Shown: positions 7,589 to 16,030 of the stretch, piece by piece
Layout: every line of letters begins with the position of its first letter
Numbering within the stretch: the stretch's first letter is position 1
Origin: Occallatibacter savannae
GTDB lineage: Bacteria > Acidobacteriota > Terriglobia > Terriglobales > Acidobacteriaceae
Assembly: GCF_003131205.1 (NCBI RefSeq)
Contig: NZ_QFFY01000002.1
Coordinates: forward strand, 237,016-301,015
Direction of reading: 5' to 3'
Length of the DNA stretch: 64,000 nt
The notes under the pieces: generated by a model
What the model saw: only the letters and a program-made list of their open reading frames with translations
Database searches by the model: none
Told to the model about the DNA's origin: nothing
Program-made: the position numbers and the translations under genes

Positions 7589-8797
7589 GTGCAATCACAT
7601 GCATTGGCGGTGGGGGTTGAGGGACTGACCACAGTGCTTACTGTGGCGGGGATGGGGTACTTTGTTGCGGCGCTGGCGGCGGCGCGGCTGTTTATCTCTT
7701 CGCGGCGGCAGCCCCTGGGGAGTTATGCGCCGGGGGTGTCGATTCTGAAGTCGCTGAAGGGGCTCGACCCGGGGATGCTGGATGCGTTCCGCAGCCACTG
7801 CAGGCAGGAGTATGCGGGGGAGTACGAGCTGCTGTTTGGGGTGGGTTCTCTGGAAGATCCGGCGGTGGCGGCGGTGCGGGAGCTCGAGGCGGAGTTTCCG
7901 GAGCGAGTTATTCGACTCATCGAGTGTCCCGAGCGGCTGGGGTCGAATGGGAAAGTCAGCACGCTGGCGCAGATGGTGCCGCATGCACGGCACGAGTTTC
8001 TGCTGGTCAATGATTCGGATATCACGGTGAGCGCGCATTATCTGACGCGGGTGATGGGGCACTTCGCTCCGGAAGAGGCGAGGCCGTTTCATCAGGCGCC
8101 GAAGCCGGTGGGTTTGGTCACCGCGTTGTATCGCGGGCGGGCGCATGGAACTCTTGGTTCGCGGCTCGAGGCGCTGACGATCGCGACGGATTTTATGCCG
8201 AGCGTGCTGATGGCACGGATACTGGAGGGCGGGCTGCGGTATGGGCTGGGTTCAACGCTTGCGGTGAGCCGCGAGGCGCTGGGGAAGATCGGCGGGTTTC
8301 CGGCGATCGCCGATCAGCTTGCGGACGATTACGAACTGGGAGAGCGGATCTACAAGGCTGGATATCGCATTGCGCTGAGCTCGGATGTAGTGGAGACAAG
8401 CGTGCCGGCGTATGACTGGCGCGGGTTCTGCGATCACCAGCTGCGCTGGCTGCGCACCGTGCGCGATGCGCGGCCCGGCGGATATGCGGGGCTGATCTTC
8501 ACGCAGGGATTGACGCTGGCGCTGCTGAATGTGGTGGCGAGCGGTGCGAGTCCGGTGAGCTTGTGGCTGCTGGCGCTGTGCTTCTTTCTGAGGTTGTCGC
8601 TGGCGATGACGGTCGGAGCGGAGGTGCTGGGCGATCACCAGGTGCTGCCTTCGCTATGGCTGCTGCCGGTGCGGGATGTGATTGCGACGGGGTTGTGGAT
8701 TGGGGGATTCGCGTCGAACACGGTGGTGTGGCGGGGCGAGCGGTTTGAGGTGCGGAAGGGGAGGCTGATTCCGGCGATCGATCAACGCAGGGGCTGA
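7589..8797 (+). CDS. hpnI: Hopanoid biosynthesis glycosyltransferase HpnI
   Basis: A 402-residue membrane-anchored GT2-family glycosyltransferase. It has an N-terminal helix (about 13-36) and VSILKSLKGLDPGMLDAFRS, a signature of HpnI. Then come SNGKVSTLAQM, the nucleotide-sugar DxD at D142-S-D144, the acceptor-site LADDYELG (about 244-251) and QLRWLRT (about 274-280), followed by C-terminal helices. HpnI adds N-acetylglucosamine to bacteriohopanetetrol; HpnK then deacetylates it to bacteriohopanetetrol glucosamine. The start is GTG at 7589. No other hopanoid gene (shc, hpnG/H/K) is adjacent, so the pathway must be scattered. The stop codon sits in the loop of a small hairpin. Confidence 0.85.
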   Translation: MQSHALAVGVEGLTTVLTVAGMGYFVAALAAARLFISSRRQPLGSYAPGVSILKSLKGLDPGMLDAFRSHCRQEYAGEYELLFGVGSLEDPAVAAVRELEAEFPERVIRLIECPERLGSNGKVSTLAQMVPHARHEFLLVNDSDITVSAHYLTRVMGHFAPEEARPFHQAPKPVGLVTALYRGRAHGTLGSRLEALTIATDFMPSVLMARILEGGLRYGLGSTLAVSREALGKIGGFPAIADQLADDYELGERIYKAGYRIALSSDVVETSVPAYDWRGFCDHQLRWLRTVRDARPGGYAGLIFTQGLTLALLNVVASGASPVSLWLLALCFFLRLSLAMTVGAEVLGDHQVLPSLWLLPVRDVIATGLWIGGFASNTVVWRGERFEVRKGRLIPAIDQRRG

Positions 8798-8810
8798 AGC
8801 CCAGTTTTTG
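8790..8810 (+). terminator. Possible terminator after hpnI
   Basis: A short GGGCT/AGCCC hairpin encloses the TGA stop codon of the upstream gene and is followed by five T (8805-8809). The stem is short, so termination is uncertain. GGGCT-AAGCCC-like hairpins may also be repeats. Confidence 0.4.
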
Positions 8811-8823
8811 ATGGACTGTTTTC

Positions 8824-8843
8824 GGCACGACTAAAGTCGTGCC
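8824..8843. repeat. Perfect 20-base palindromic hairpin
   Basis: GGCACGACT and AGTCGTGCC pair perfectly around two A. No T-run follows. It is probably one of the dispersed hairpins of this genome rather than a protein-binding operator, because no gene starts close by. Confidence 0.6.
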
Positions 8844-8900
8844 CTGACGCTTCTGGCGCCACCGACAGTGCCGTGTCTTCTGATGATCGGCATTTTCGTT

Positions 8901-8936
8901 CCCACCCAAGCAGAGCTTGGATGGGGCACCCGAGGT
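8901..8936 (+). repeat. Hairpin element with GGGGCACCCGAGG tail
   Basis: CCCACCCAAGC pairs with GCTTGGATGGG (11 bp, one mismatch). The 3' arm continues as GGCACCCGAGG, the tail shared by several hairpins in the window. The remaining sequence to the next gene (8937-9128) shows nothing recognisable. Confidence 0.65.
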
Positions 8937-9128
8937 TCGTTGATCCGATACGGCAGCCGCCGATTTGCGATGTGGTGGGGCCGGTTCGAAACTATTCCGG
9001 CGATTTGTGACGGATTCACGGATTGCCGCTATCGACGCGCGGGAGGGGTCTGGTAGATTTGGCCTCACGCGGTCCATGGTTTGCTGTTTGCGCTGGTGAA
9101 AACCGGGAGACCGTACAAGGAGAGATCG

Positions 9129-9719
9129 ATGCAAATCCCCTCACAGATTGTCAGCCGGATGTTGTTGTGTTGCGCGGTCGCTGCGGCACCCGCATTTGCT
9201 CTGGCACAGGATTCGGCGAAACCGGCGAAGCCGGCGGTAGGCACGGCTATGTCGCCGTCCGAGACGTATGGAAAACTTCTCAGCGGCATGGAGAAGGAGT
9301 TTGTCGACGCGGCAGAGGCGATGCCGGAAGACAAATTCGACTTCTCTCCTGCTGCGACGGCGGGCGACTTCAAGGGCGTGCGCAGCTTCGGCGCGCAGGT
9401 GAAGCATGTCGCGGATGCGAACTGGTACTTCTTCGGCGGCAACATGTCAGAAGCAGACTTGAAGGCGAAGAGCGATGCGATCGAGAAGCTGAAATCGAAG
9501 GCCGAAATCATTCAGGCGTTGAAGGACTCGCTGGCGCAGGCGCATACGTATGTAAGCGGAATTACGGCCGAGAATGCGTTTGTGATGACGGAGCATGGAA
9601 CGCGCGGCGGAATGGCGTCGTTCGGGCTGGCGCACATGATGGATCACTACGGACAGATGGTGGTTTATCTGCGGATGAACGGGATTGTTCCTCCGGCGAG
9701 CCGCGGCGGCGGCATGTAA
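9129..9719 (+). CDS. Secreted DinB-like protein
   Basis: A 196-residue protein. ATG 9129 follows ACAAGGAG and begins a signal peptide ending near AFALAQ (about 27). The mature part has the DinB_2 four-helix layout: VKHVADANWYF in the second helix, and GLAHMMDHYGQMVVYLRMNGIVPP at the C-terminus with HxxxHxGQ. The histidines would form the family's metal site. Most DinB-like proteins are cytosolic thiol transferases or of unknown function; exported versions are common in Acidobacteria, with no assigned substrate. A strong terminator follows at 9740-9773. Confidence 0.8.
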   Translation: MQIPSQIVSRMLLCCAVAAAPAFALAQDSAKPAKPAVGTAMSPSETYGKLLSGMEKEFVDAAEAMPEDKFDFSPAATAGDFKGVRSFGAQVKHVADANWYFFGGNMSEADLKAKSDAIEKLKSKAEIIQALKDSLAQAHTYVSGITAENAFVMTEHGTRGGMASFGLAHMMDHYGQMVVYLRMNGIVPPASRGGGM

Positions 9720-9739
9720 ATCGGAGCAAGAATCAGAAG

Positions 9740-9773
9740 AGGCCCGGAGCCTGACGGCGGCCGGGCCTTTTCT
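9740..9773 (+). terminator. Rho-independent terminator between convergent genes
   Basis: AGGCCCGG pairs with CCGGGCCT around a 13-base loop, followed by TTTCT. It ends the DinB-like gene; its T-run reaches the stop codon of the convergent ADOP gene. Confidence 0.8.
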
Positions 9774-12198
9774 ATTGCTCGCGAATCGCGGAGACGGGGT
9801 TGATGCTCATGGCGCGATGAGCCGGCACGTAGCAGGCGAGCACGGAGATCACTGCGAGAAGCGCAACGACTGCCAGAGCGGTGATGGGGTCTGTGGGACT
9901 GACTCCATAGAGCATGCTGGCGATGAAGCGGGTGAGACCGAAGGCGAGAGCGAGTCCAAGAGCAAGGCCGGCGATGGTGAGTTGAATACCCTGCATCAGG
10001 ACGAGGCGCATGACATCGGCACGGGATGCACCGAGGGCCACGCGAATGCCGATTTCGTGGGTGCGGAGCTGGGTGCGGTAGGAGATGACGCCGTAAATTC
10101 CAGTTGCCGCAAGTACGAGAGCGATGATGGCGAAGATTGCGGCAAAGGTGCTGGCCATGACGGGAAAGATGGTGGAGGCGCGAGTGGTCTCCTCAAGCGA
10201 GCGAACGTCAAAGGTGACGAGTTGCCGGTCGACCTGGTGGATAGCTTCTTCGATGGCGGGTGCGAGGGCGTCGGGATCGCCGGTGGTCTGGACCATGAGG
10301 GTGGGATCGTCTGGGTTCTGAAAGAAGCTGCGGTAGATCATGGGCTCGACCGGCTCGTTGACGAACTGGTGTTTTGAATTTCTTGCAACGCCGATGACGG
10401 TGTACAGGCGGCCCCAGATCTTGACGTGACGGCCGAGTGGATTCTGGCCGGGCCAGTATCGATCAGCAAGGGTTTGGTCGACGATGACGACGGGAGGCGC
10501 GGTGCGAGTGTCATCGCGTGTGAAGTCGCGGCCGGCCGTGAGCGGAATTCCCATCAGGGAGAAGTAGCCGGGCGTGACGTCGGCGCGGCGCACTTCGTGC
10601 GACTCGTGGAGTTGAGGGACGTAGTCCTCGGGGTAGACGTCGGCGTTTCGGCCGTTGAAGGAGAGCGGAAGCCAGTTGGTGAGAGCAGCCACTTTGATTC
10701 CGGGGACAGCGGAGACGCGCTCAAGGATCTTGTGCTCGATGAGGTCTGCTTCCTTATCGGAGTAGCCGGCGATGCCCAGGGCGAGAGATGCGGTGAGGAC
10801 GTGATCCTGGCGGAAGCCCGGGTCGGCGCCGCTCATGTTGCGAAGCGTGCGCAGGAATAAAGCGGAGGAGACGAGCAGGGCCAGGGAAAGCGCGATCTGC
10901 GTGACGACCAGGCCGCTGAGGAGGCGGCGGTGGTGTCCGCCGGAGATGGCGCCGGCCTCTTCCTTGAGCACTTCGGCGGCGTTGACGCGGGAAGAGCGAA
11001 GCGCGGGAAACGCGCCGCAGATCAGGGTCGCGAGCATCGAGAGCACGACGATGATGCCGATGACGTTGTGATCGACGGTGCCGTTGAGCACGATGGGGTT
11101 CGCGTTGGGGGGGATGAAGTCGGCGAAGCGTTTCGCTGTCCATGCGGTTAGGGCGAGGGCGACGAGACCACCGGCGAGCGACACGATCAGGCCTTCGAGG
11201 ATCATCTGGCGCATGAGCTGAAAGCGGCCGGCCCCGAGCGACTCGCGGATAGCGATCTGGCGACGACGGGCCACGAAGCGGACAAGCGCGAGGGTTGCCA
11301 CGTTGACGCAGGTGAGCAGGAGAACGAACGCGGCGATCGCGAGCAGGATGGGGAGAGAACGGGCGAGATAGACATTGGCTCCGAACGGGGAGCGCCACAT
11401 GGGATCGAGGGTGATGTTGTTTGCGCCGATGTGCTCAGTGGGGTAGGCCACAACGATCTGGCGCATCATGTTTTCGAGATCACCGGTGGCCTGCTGGCGG
11501 GTGACACCGGGTCTGAGACGCGCGAGGACATTGAGGTAATTGGCGCTGCGGTGGGTCATGCGCCATTTGTCGGTTCCGAGAGGATCGATGGGAACCCACG
11601 CATCGTGACGAACGCCGGGCATGGCGTTGATGAAGCCTTCAGGTGCGACACCGATGATGGTTCCTGACTGGCGAGCGAGTTCGATGGGCTTGCCGACGAT
11701 GTTGGGATCGCCGCCGAATATGTTTTTCCAGAGCGAGTAGCTGAGGACTACGTAGCGAGCGCCGCCTTCGCGGGCTTCTTCGCCCGGGAGAAAGAATCGG
11801 CCAAGTGCGGGCTTGATGCCGAGGACGTCGAAGAAGTTGGCGGAGACGTTGGCGACGTAGATGCGCTCAGGCATGCCGTTGCCGGTGAGCGTGAGCCAGT
11901 CGTGGTGGTAGGCGAGCATTCCGGTGAAGGAGTGGTTGCGCTCGCGGAGATCGCGGTAGTCGAGATAGGAGAAGGGCGGCGCGGGCGAGGTGCTCCACTG
12001 ACCGCGCATGACGCTGACGAGTTCGCTAGTATTGCGGGCCTTGGGGACGGGGTTGAGCATGGTGCCATCGATCCAGCTGAAGACGGTGCTGTTGGCGCAG
12101 ATGGCGAGCGCCAGCATGAGGACGGCGGTGAAGGTGAATCCGGGGCTCTTGCGTAATTGACGCAAGGCAAAGCGTATATCCCCAAGCAGTCCGGCCAT
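9772..12198 (-). CDS. ADOP-family fused permease (MacB/FtsX duplicated)
   Basis: An 808-residue protein of the acidobacterial duplicated orphan permease family (TIGR03434). It opens with the family signature LLGDIRFALRQLRKSPGFT and a first helix. Two MacB_PCD-FtsX halves follow: the first carries IAIRESLGAGRFQLMRQMIL, the second GVISYRTQLRTHEIGIRVALGASRADVMRLVL, and the protein ends INPVSAIREQ. ATG 12198 was chosen because GGAGG lies five bases upstream; longer in-frame starts exist at 12210 and 12267. ADOPs lack a cognate ATPase gene by definition and their role is unknown, possibly export or envelope sensing. No PadR regulator is adjacent, unlike the copy at 44711. Confidence 0.9.
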   Translation of the reverse strand: MAGLLGDIRFALRQLRKSPGFTFTAVLMLALAICANSTVFSWIDGTMLNPVPKARNTSELVSVMRGQWSTSPAPPFSYLDYRDLRERNHSFTGMLAYHHDWLTLTGNGMPERIYVANVSANFFDVLGIKPALGRFFLPGEEAREGGARYVVLSYSLWKNIFGGDPNIVGKPIELARQSGTIIGVAPEGFINAMPGVRHDAWVPIDPLGTDKWRMTHRSANYLNVLARLRPGVTRQQATGDLENMMRQIVVAYPTEHIGANNITLDPMWRSPFGANVYLARSLPILLAIAAFVLLLTCVNVATLALVRFVARRRQIAIRESLGAGRFQLMRQMILEGLIVSLAGGLVALALTAWTAKRFADFIPPNANPIVLNGTVDHNVIGIIVVLSMLATLICGAFPALRSSRVNAAEVLKEEAGAISGGHHRRLLSGLVVTQIALSLALLVSSALFLRTLRNMSGADPGFRQDHVLTASLALGIAGYSDKEADLIEHKILERVSAVPGIKVAALTNWLPLSFNGRNADVYPEDYVPQLHESHEVRRADVTPGYFSLMGIPLTAGRDFTRDDTRTAPPVVIVDQTLADRYWPGQNPLGRHVKIWGRLYTVIGVARNSKHQFVNEPVEPMIYRSFFQNPDDPTLMVQTTGDPDALAPAIEEAIHQVDRQLVTFDVRSLEETTRASTIFPVMASTFAAIFAIIALVLAATGIYGVISYRTQLRTHEIGIRVALGASRADVMRLVLMQGIQLTIAGLALGLALAFGLTRFIASMLYGVSPTDPITALAVVALLAVISVLACYVPAHRAMSINPVSAIREQ

Positions 12199-12399
12199 GG
12201 ACGCCTCCATAGAGTGCTCTTGGGGAATGAAGAGTAGTTGAAAGCGATGGAGCATGCCGTGCGCCAAAGCACGGTGATGGGCAAGACCAATGTCACCTTT
12301 GGTTTAGGAGAACGGGGGACGGACGGCGGCGGGGGAGACTTTGTCCGCTCCGGCGTGCGGGTGTTCGGATTCGGACAGGATCAATTCGGGTGGATGCAT

Positions 12400-12435
12400 C
12401 CCCGGTCCCCGAAGACGAGGGACCGGGGGCACCCG
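12400..12435 (+). repeat. Hairpin element with GGGGGCACCCG tail
   Basis: CCCCGGTCCC pairs with GGGACCGGGG over 10 bp, and the 3' side continues GGCACCCG. The stem is near-identical to the hairpin at 32144-32171, 20 kb away, so this is a dispersed repeat. It lies between two minus-strand genes and could also slow transcription leaving the 13085 gene. Confidence 0.7.
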
Positions 12436-12461
12436 TTGCTGAGTTCGCGACAGGTGTGGGA

Positions 12462-13085
12462 CTACTGCAAGAGATCGCTTGTGGTGGTTGAGGTGGTGAT
12501 GCGGGTGCCGGAGAGGGCTCCTGTGAAAGCGACCATCACGTTTCCGCCGGTGTCGTAGGCGGTGAGCGTGAAAGTGCCGGTGAAGTGCTGGCCGTCGGGA
12601 GAGACCGTGACCTTTTCGGTAAAGCGGGCTGGGCCCACGGGTGCGCCGATGCCGTTGTTCGTGTTGTTCGGGAACTGGTTGGCGAACCAGGCAAAGTGGT
12701 TGAGGTAGTAGCTGGAGGTTCCGGTCCTCTTCCAGACGCCGAGACAGAAGTTGCCGTCCTGAGGCGGGCGAACGGAGTTCATGATCTCCGTGTGGTCGCT
12801 GTGCCAGACGGTAAGGGCGTTGTCGATAACCATGTCGGAGATGGGGTTTCCGTTCACGGTTTTTGCGGTGAAGATGACATGCCACATGCCGACGATGGAT
12901 GCGTCGTCGGCATCGCCGTCATCGAAGGCGGTGCGTGCCAGATGGGCGGTGCCGATGGACGGCTGCCAGCTGGCTGGTTTGTAGTTCTTGGAGAATCCAC
13001 ATTGCGCGAGTGCGCCGGGAACGGTGATCAAGGCGAGCACCAATGCGACCAACATCGATGCGAGCTTGCAATTTGTTGACCTCAT
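12462..13085 (-). CDS. Secreted hypothetical protein
   Basis: A 207-residue exported protein of unknown function. ATG 13085 follows AGGAGGAAAAGGAC and starts a signal peptide with ALITVPGALAQ near the cleavage site. The in-frame start at 13172 is rejected because it would precede the signal. The mature protein contains SIVGMWHVIFTAK, VWHSDHTEIMNS, CLGVWKRTG and HFTGTFTLTAYD, an alternating pattern like a lipocalin or similar beta-barrel; two cysteines may pair. Related small secreted proteins are frequent in Acidobacteria. It is divergent from the wHTH-TolB regulator gene, with about 500 bp between. Confidence 0.7.
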   Translation of the reverse strand: MRSTNCKLASMLVALVLALITVPGALAQCGFSKNYKPASWQPSIGTAHLARTAFDDGDADDASIVGMWHVIFTAKTVNGNPISDMVIDNALTVWHSDHTEIMNSVRPPQDGNFCLGVWKRTGTSSYYLNHFAWFANQFPNNTNNGIGAPVGPARFTEKVTVSPDGQHFTGTFTLTAYDTGGNVMVAFTGALSGTRITTSTTTSDLLQ

Positions 13086-13587
13086 GTCCTTTTCCTCCTG
13101 GCCGGGAGAGACGGCATTCTCAAACAGGTTTTCCTTTGGAGAGCCGGAGCCGCCGCCAGTTGAGGGGAACAACGACTCCGGATCCGGTCAAAGGACATGT
13201 TCTGTTCGACAATGCCGTTGCCGGCTGAACACGAAGCTAAGCGCGGAGTGCGGGGACGAGGCAATGAAGGGGAGGTAAAGCCGGAGGTGAAGTTTAGGTG
13301 AAGCGGTAAGGTCTTTCAAATCCCACGGTTTCCTGACACACTGTTTCGTATTCCCCGAAGGCCAGAGGACGATGCGGGTGTGCTTCCGCGACGGATTTGA
13401 GCGGGAGGCGATCCAGAGCTAACGTGCCCGAGAGTTTGACTGAGGGGTCACCGCACAGTGGTAATCGGGGGTCGATTCGGAGGAGATGACCAAGTTCTTC
13501 TCGCGTGCCGCGCTGGTAATTGGGTGAGCGGGCGAGGCTGGACGGATCGAGAAGAGTTGAAGGTAGTCTGAGGTTTCCTGGCGCTCA
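13086..13587. other. Long divergent intergenic region
   Basis: Some 500 bp separates two divergent genes. No ORF with a plausible start, and no RNA gene, was seen. The only structure recognised is a cluster of short direct repeats at 13274-13311, listed separately. Confidence 0.4.
13274..13311 (+). promoter_or_regulatory. Direct-repeat cluster, possible wHTH operator
   Basis: GGTAAAG (13274), GGTGAAG (13286), GGTGAAG (13297) and GGTAAGG (13305) recur at 8-12 base spacing. Tandem 7-base half-sites about one helical turn apart are the usual target of OmpR/CadC-type winged helices, and the next gene encodes such a protein. No binding data; the link is inference. Confidence 0.3.
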
Positions 13588-15786
13588 ATGAACGGGTCCT
13601 TGTACCAATTCGGCGATTTCCGGCTGGACTGCCAGCGGTTTGAGCTTCAGCTTAATGGGCGGGCGGTTCGCGTTGAGCGGAAGCCGATGGAGCTGCTGAT
13701 GCTGCTGGCGTCGCGGCAGGGGCAGCTGGTGACGCGGGCGGAGATTGCGGAGCGGCTTTGGTCGAGCGAGGTGTTCGTCGACACGGAGCACGGGATCAAT
13801 ACGGCGGTGAGGAAGCTGCGGCATCTGCTGCAGGATGATGCGGAGGAGCCGAAGTTCATCCAGACGGTCACGGGGATGGGGTACCGGTTCGTTGCACCGG
13901 TGACGACGGTCGAGCCGTTGAGACCAGTGGCTGCGGATCAATCGGCTGCCGTGAGCTCCGAGGCCGGGCCGGCGTACCGGGTCACTGCCGGAGTCAAAGC
14001 TGAGACGGAGCTTCTCCCGGCCGCCGGCGCTCGCAAACGGTGGAGAGCGCTGGGGTGGTATGCCGCAGCGGCTTTGTGCGCGCTCGGTGCGTTTGGCGGG
14101 ACAGCGATTTATCGTTCGCGACAGCACTCGAGCGAGGTGAGGTACACGCAGCTAACGGACTTCACGGACTCGGCGGTGCAACCGGCGTTGTCGCCGGACG
14201 GACGCATGCTGGCGTTCATTCGCGGTGTGGATCCTTTCATGACGGTGGACCAGATCTATGTGAAGCTGCTGCCGAATGGGGAAGCGCGGCGGGTGACGGA
14301 TGACAGCCGACTGAAATATGGACTGTCGTTTTCGCCGGACGGGTCGGAGATTGCGTACACGGTGCTGGAAGGGCCAGTCTTTTCGACGTACGTGGTGTCG
14401 TCGCTGGGAGGAGAGCCGCGGCTTCTGTTCAAGAATTCGTCGGGCCTGCAGTGGCTTGACTCGCAGAACGTGCTCTATTCGCAGGCACCGTCGGGAATTC
14501 ACCTGAGTGTCGTCAAGTCTACGATGACGCGGGAGAACGTTCAGGATCTGTATGCACCCGCGCACGAGCGGGGCATGGCTCACCTTTCTTATCCTTCGCC
14601 GGACAAGCGCTGGGCGCTCGTGGTGGAGATGAACGGGAACGGGGAATGGGCTCCGTGCCGGCTGATCGCGATTGAGGGGGAGCGCCAGACACGGAATGTT
14701 GGGCCGGCGGGCGCGTGTACATCGGCGGCCTGGTCGCCGGATGGGAAGTGGATGTACTTCGCAGCCTACGTGGACGGGCACACCCACCTCTGGCAGCAGC
14801 GCTTTCCGGAGGGAGTTCCGGAGCAGATCACCTCAGGGCCGACAGAGGAGGAAGGCATCGCAGTCGATCCTGACGGGCGTTCTCTGATTACGTCGCTGGG
14901 TGTTTACCAGACCTCGATCGTGTTTCACGACGAGAAGGGCGATCACACGCTGGCTTCCGATGGCGAGGTGGGCTGGTGGCCCACTCCTGTCTTCAGACAG
15001 GAAGACAAGGTCGTCTACTACCTTCTGCGCCGTGGAAAGGGGTTGGCTACGGAGTTGTGGCAGACGGAGGTGGAGTCGGGAAAGAGCGAGGCGGTGCTGC
15101 CGGATGTGTCGATGGCTTCGTTCAACATCTCGCGTGATGGCAAAGAGGTTGTGTATGCAACGTGGGGCGCCAACGGCGTGACGGAGCTGTGGCGCGCGCC
15201 GATGGACCGGAGTTCGGCTCCGGTGAAGCTGGGAATCGCTGGTGCGCGGATGCCGCAGTTCGGACCGCAGGGACAGATTCTGTTTCAGAAAGCAGAGGGC
15301 GGGACGAATTACGTGGAGCAAGCTGACCCGGATGGCAGAAATGTGTCAAAGGTCTTTCCCTACCCGATCTCGGATCTGCAGAGCATTTCGCCAGCGCGGA
15401 AGTGGGTTATCCTGGCGGCTGCGAGGCCGATAGAAGATCATCGGCAAACGATCCTGGCCGTCTCGCTCGAGGATGGTAGCCAAAAAATTTTGTGCACAGA
15501 TCACTGCACGCCGAACTGGTCGCCGGACGGCAAGTTTCTGTACATCACCGTCGAGTATGTATCGCGGAACAGTCCAGGCAAGGCGATTGCGATACCGATG
15601 GGACCGGGCGAGACGTTTCCGGCGGATTTCCCGGCCGACGGGATTGCGCCGTTGGCGGATCCGAGCGTGGTGAAGGGAGCACGAGCGGTGCCGCGTTCGG
15701 TGCTGGTGCCCGGCATGGACCCCGAGCACTATGCGTGGATCAACGCGACGGTGCAGAGAAATCTGTACCGGGTTTCGCTCCCTTGA
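13588..15786 (+). CDS. CadC-like winged-helix regulator with TolB-type beta-propeller
   Basis: A 732-residue membrane-bound transcription regulator. Residues about 6-105 form an OmpR/PhoB-type winged helix (YQFGDFRLDCQRFEL to TVTGMGYRFVAPV). A flexible linker and one transmembrane helix (about 154-175) follow. The periplasmic part has repeated PD40/TolB blades: LSPDGRMLAFIRG, FSPDGSEIAYTV, WSPDGKWMYFAAY and WSPDGKFLYITVE. The layout implies a one-component sensor whose propeller detects an envelope or extracellular signal while the cytosolic domain binds DNA. Such fusions are numerous in Acidobacteria. The signal and regulon are unknown; the divergent secreted-protein gene and possibly its own promoter are the obvious targets. 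Confidence 0.85.
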   Translation: MNGSLYQFGDFRLDCQRFELQLNGRAVRVERKPMELLMLLASRQGQLVTRAEIAERLWSSEVFVDTEHGINTAVRKLRHLLQDDAEEPKFIQTVTGMGYRFVAPVTTVEPLRPVAADQSAAVSSEAGPAYRVTAGVKAETELLPAAGARKRWRALGWYAAAALCALGAFGGTAIYRSRQHSSEVRYTQLTDFTDSAVQPALSPDGRMLAFIRGVDPFMTVDQIYVKLLPNGEARRVTDDSRLKYGLSFSPDGSEIAYTVLEGPVFSTYVVSSLGGEPRLLFKNSSGLQWLDSQNVLYSQAPSGIHLSVVKSTMTRENVQDLYAPAHERGMAHLSYPSPDKRWALVVEMNGNGEWAPCRLIAIEGERQTRNVGPAGACTSAAWSPDGKWMYFAAYVDGHTHLWQQRFPEGVPEQITSGPTEEEGIAVDPDGRSLITSLGVYQTSIVFHDEKGDHTLASDGEVGWWPTPVFRQEDKVVYYLLRRGKGLATELWQTEVESGKSEAVLPDVSMASFNISRDGKEVVYATWGANGVTELWRAPMDRSSAPVKLGIAGARMPQFGPQGQILFQKAEGGTNYVEQADPDGRNVSKVFPYPISDLQSISPARKWVILAAARPIEDHRQTILAVSLEDGSQKILCTDHCTPNWSPDGKFLYITVEYVSRNSPGKAIAIPMGPGETFPADFPADGIAPLADPSVVKGARAVPRSVLVPGMDPEHYAWINATVQRNLYRVSLP

Positions 15787-16030
15787 ATGCGCGAAGCGTG
15801 GAAAGCGCTTCAATTGGATAAGTGGTTTGTTCTGAGAGCGAGCAGGGAAGTCTTGCCGCCTCGGGATCTGGGGCGACTTGACGGATTGCGAAGAGCCGGG
15901 CTAGTCTCGACAACAATTCACGATCGACCGGTGGTAAGGGTTACCGGCGCAGTTTGCGGCCCGACTGGAAAGTCCCGGATCGTAATTCCCCAGAGCAGTC
16001 AACCGACAACATCTCGAGGAGGATTCCCCC

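Noticed and set aside
8980..9005. GGTTCGAAAC resembling a tRNA T-loop
   Set aside because: No acceptor, D or anticodon arm can be built around it.
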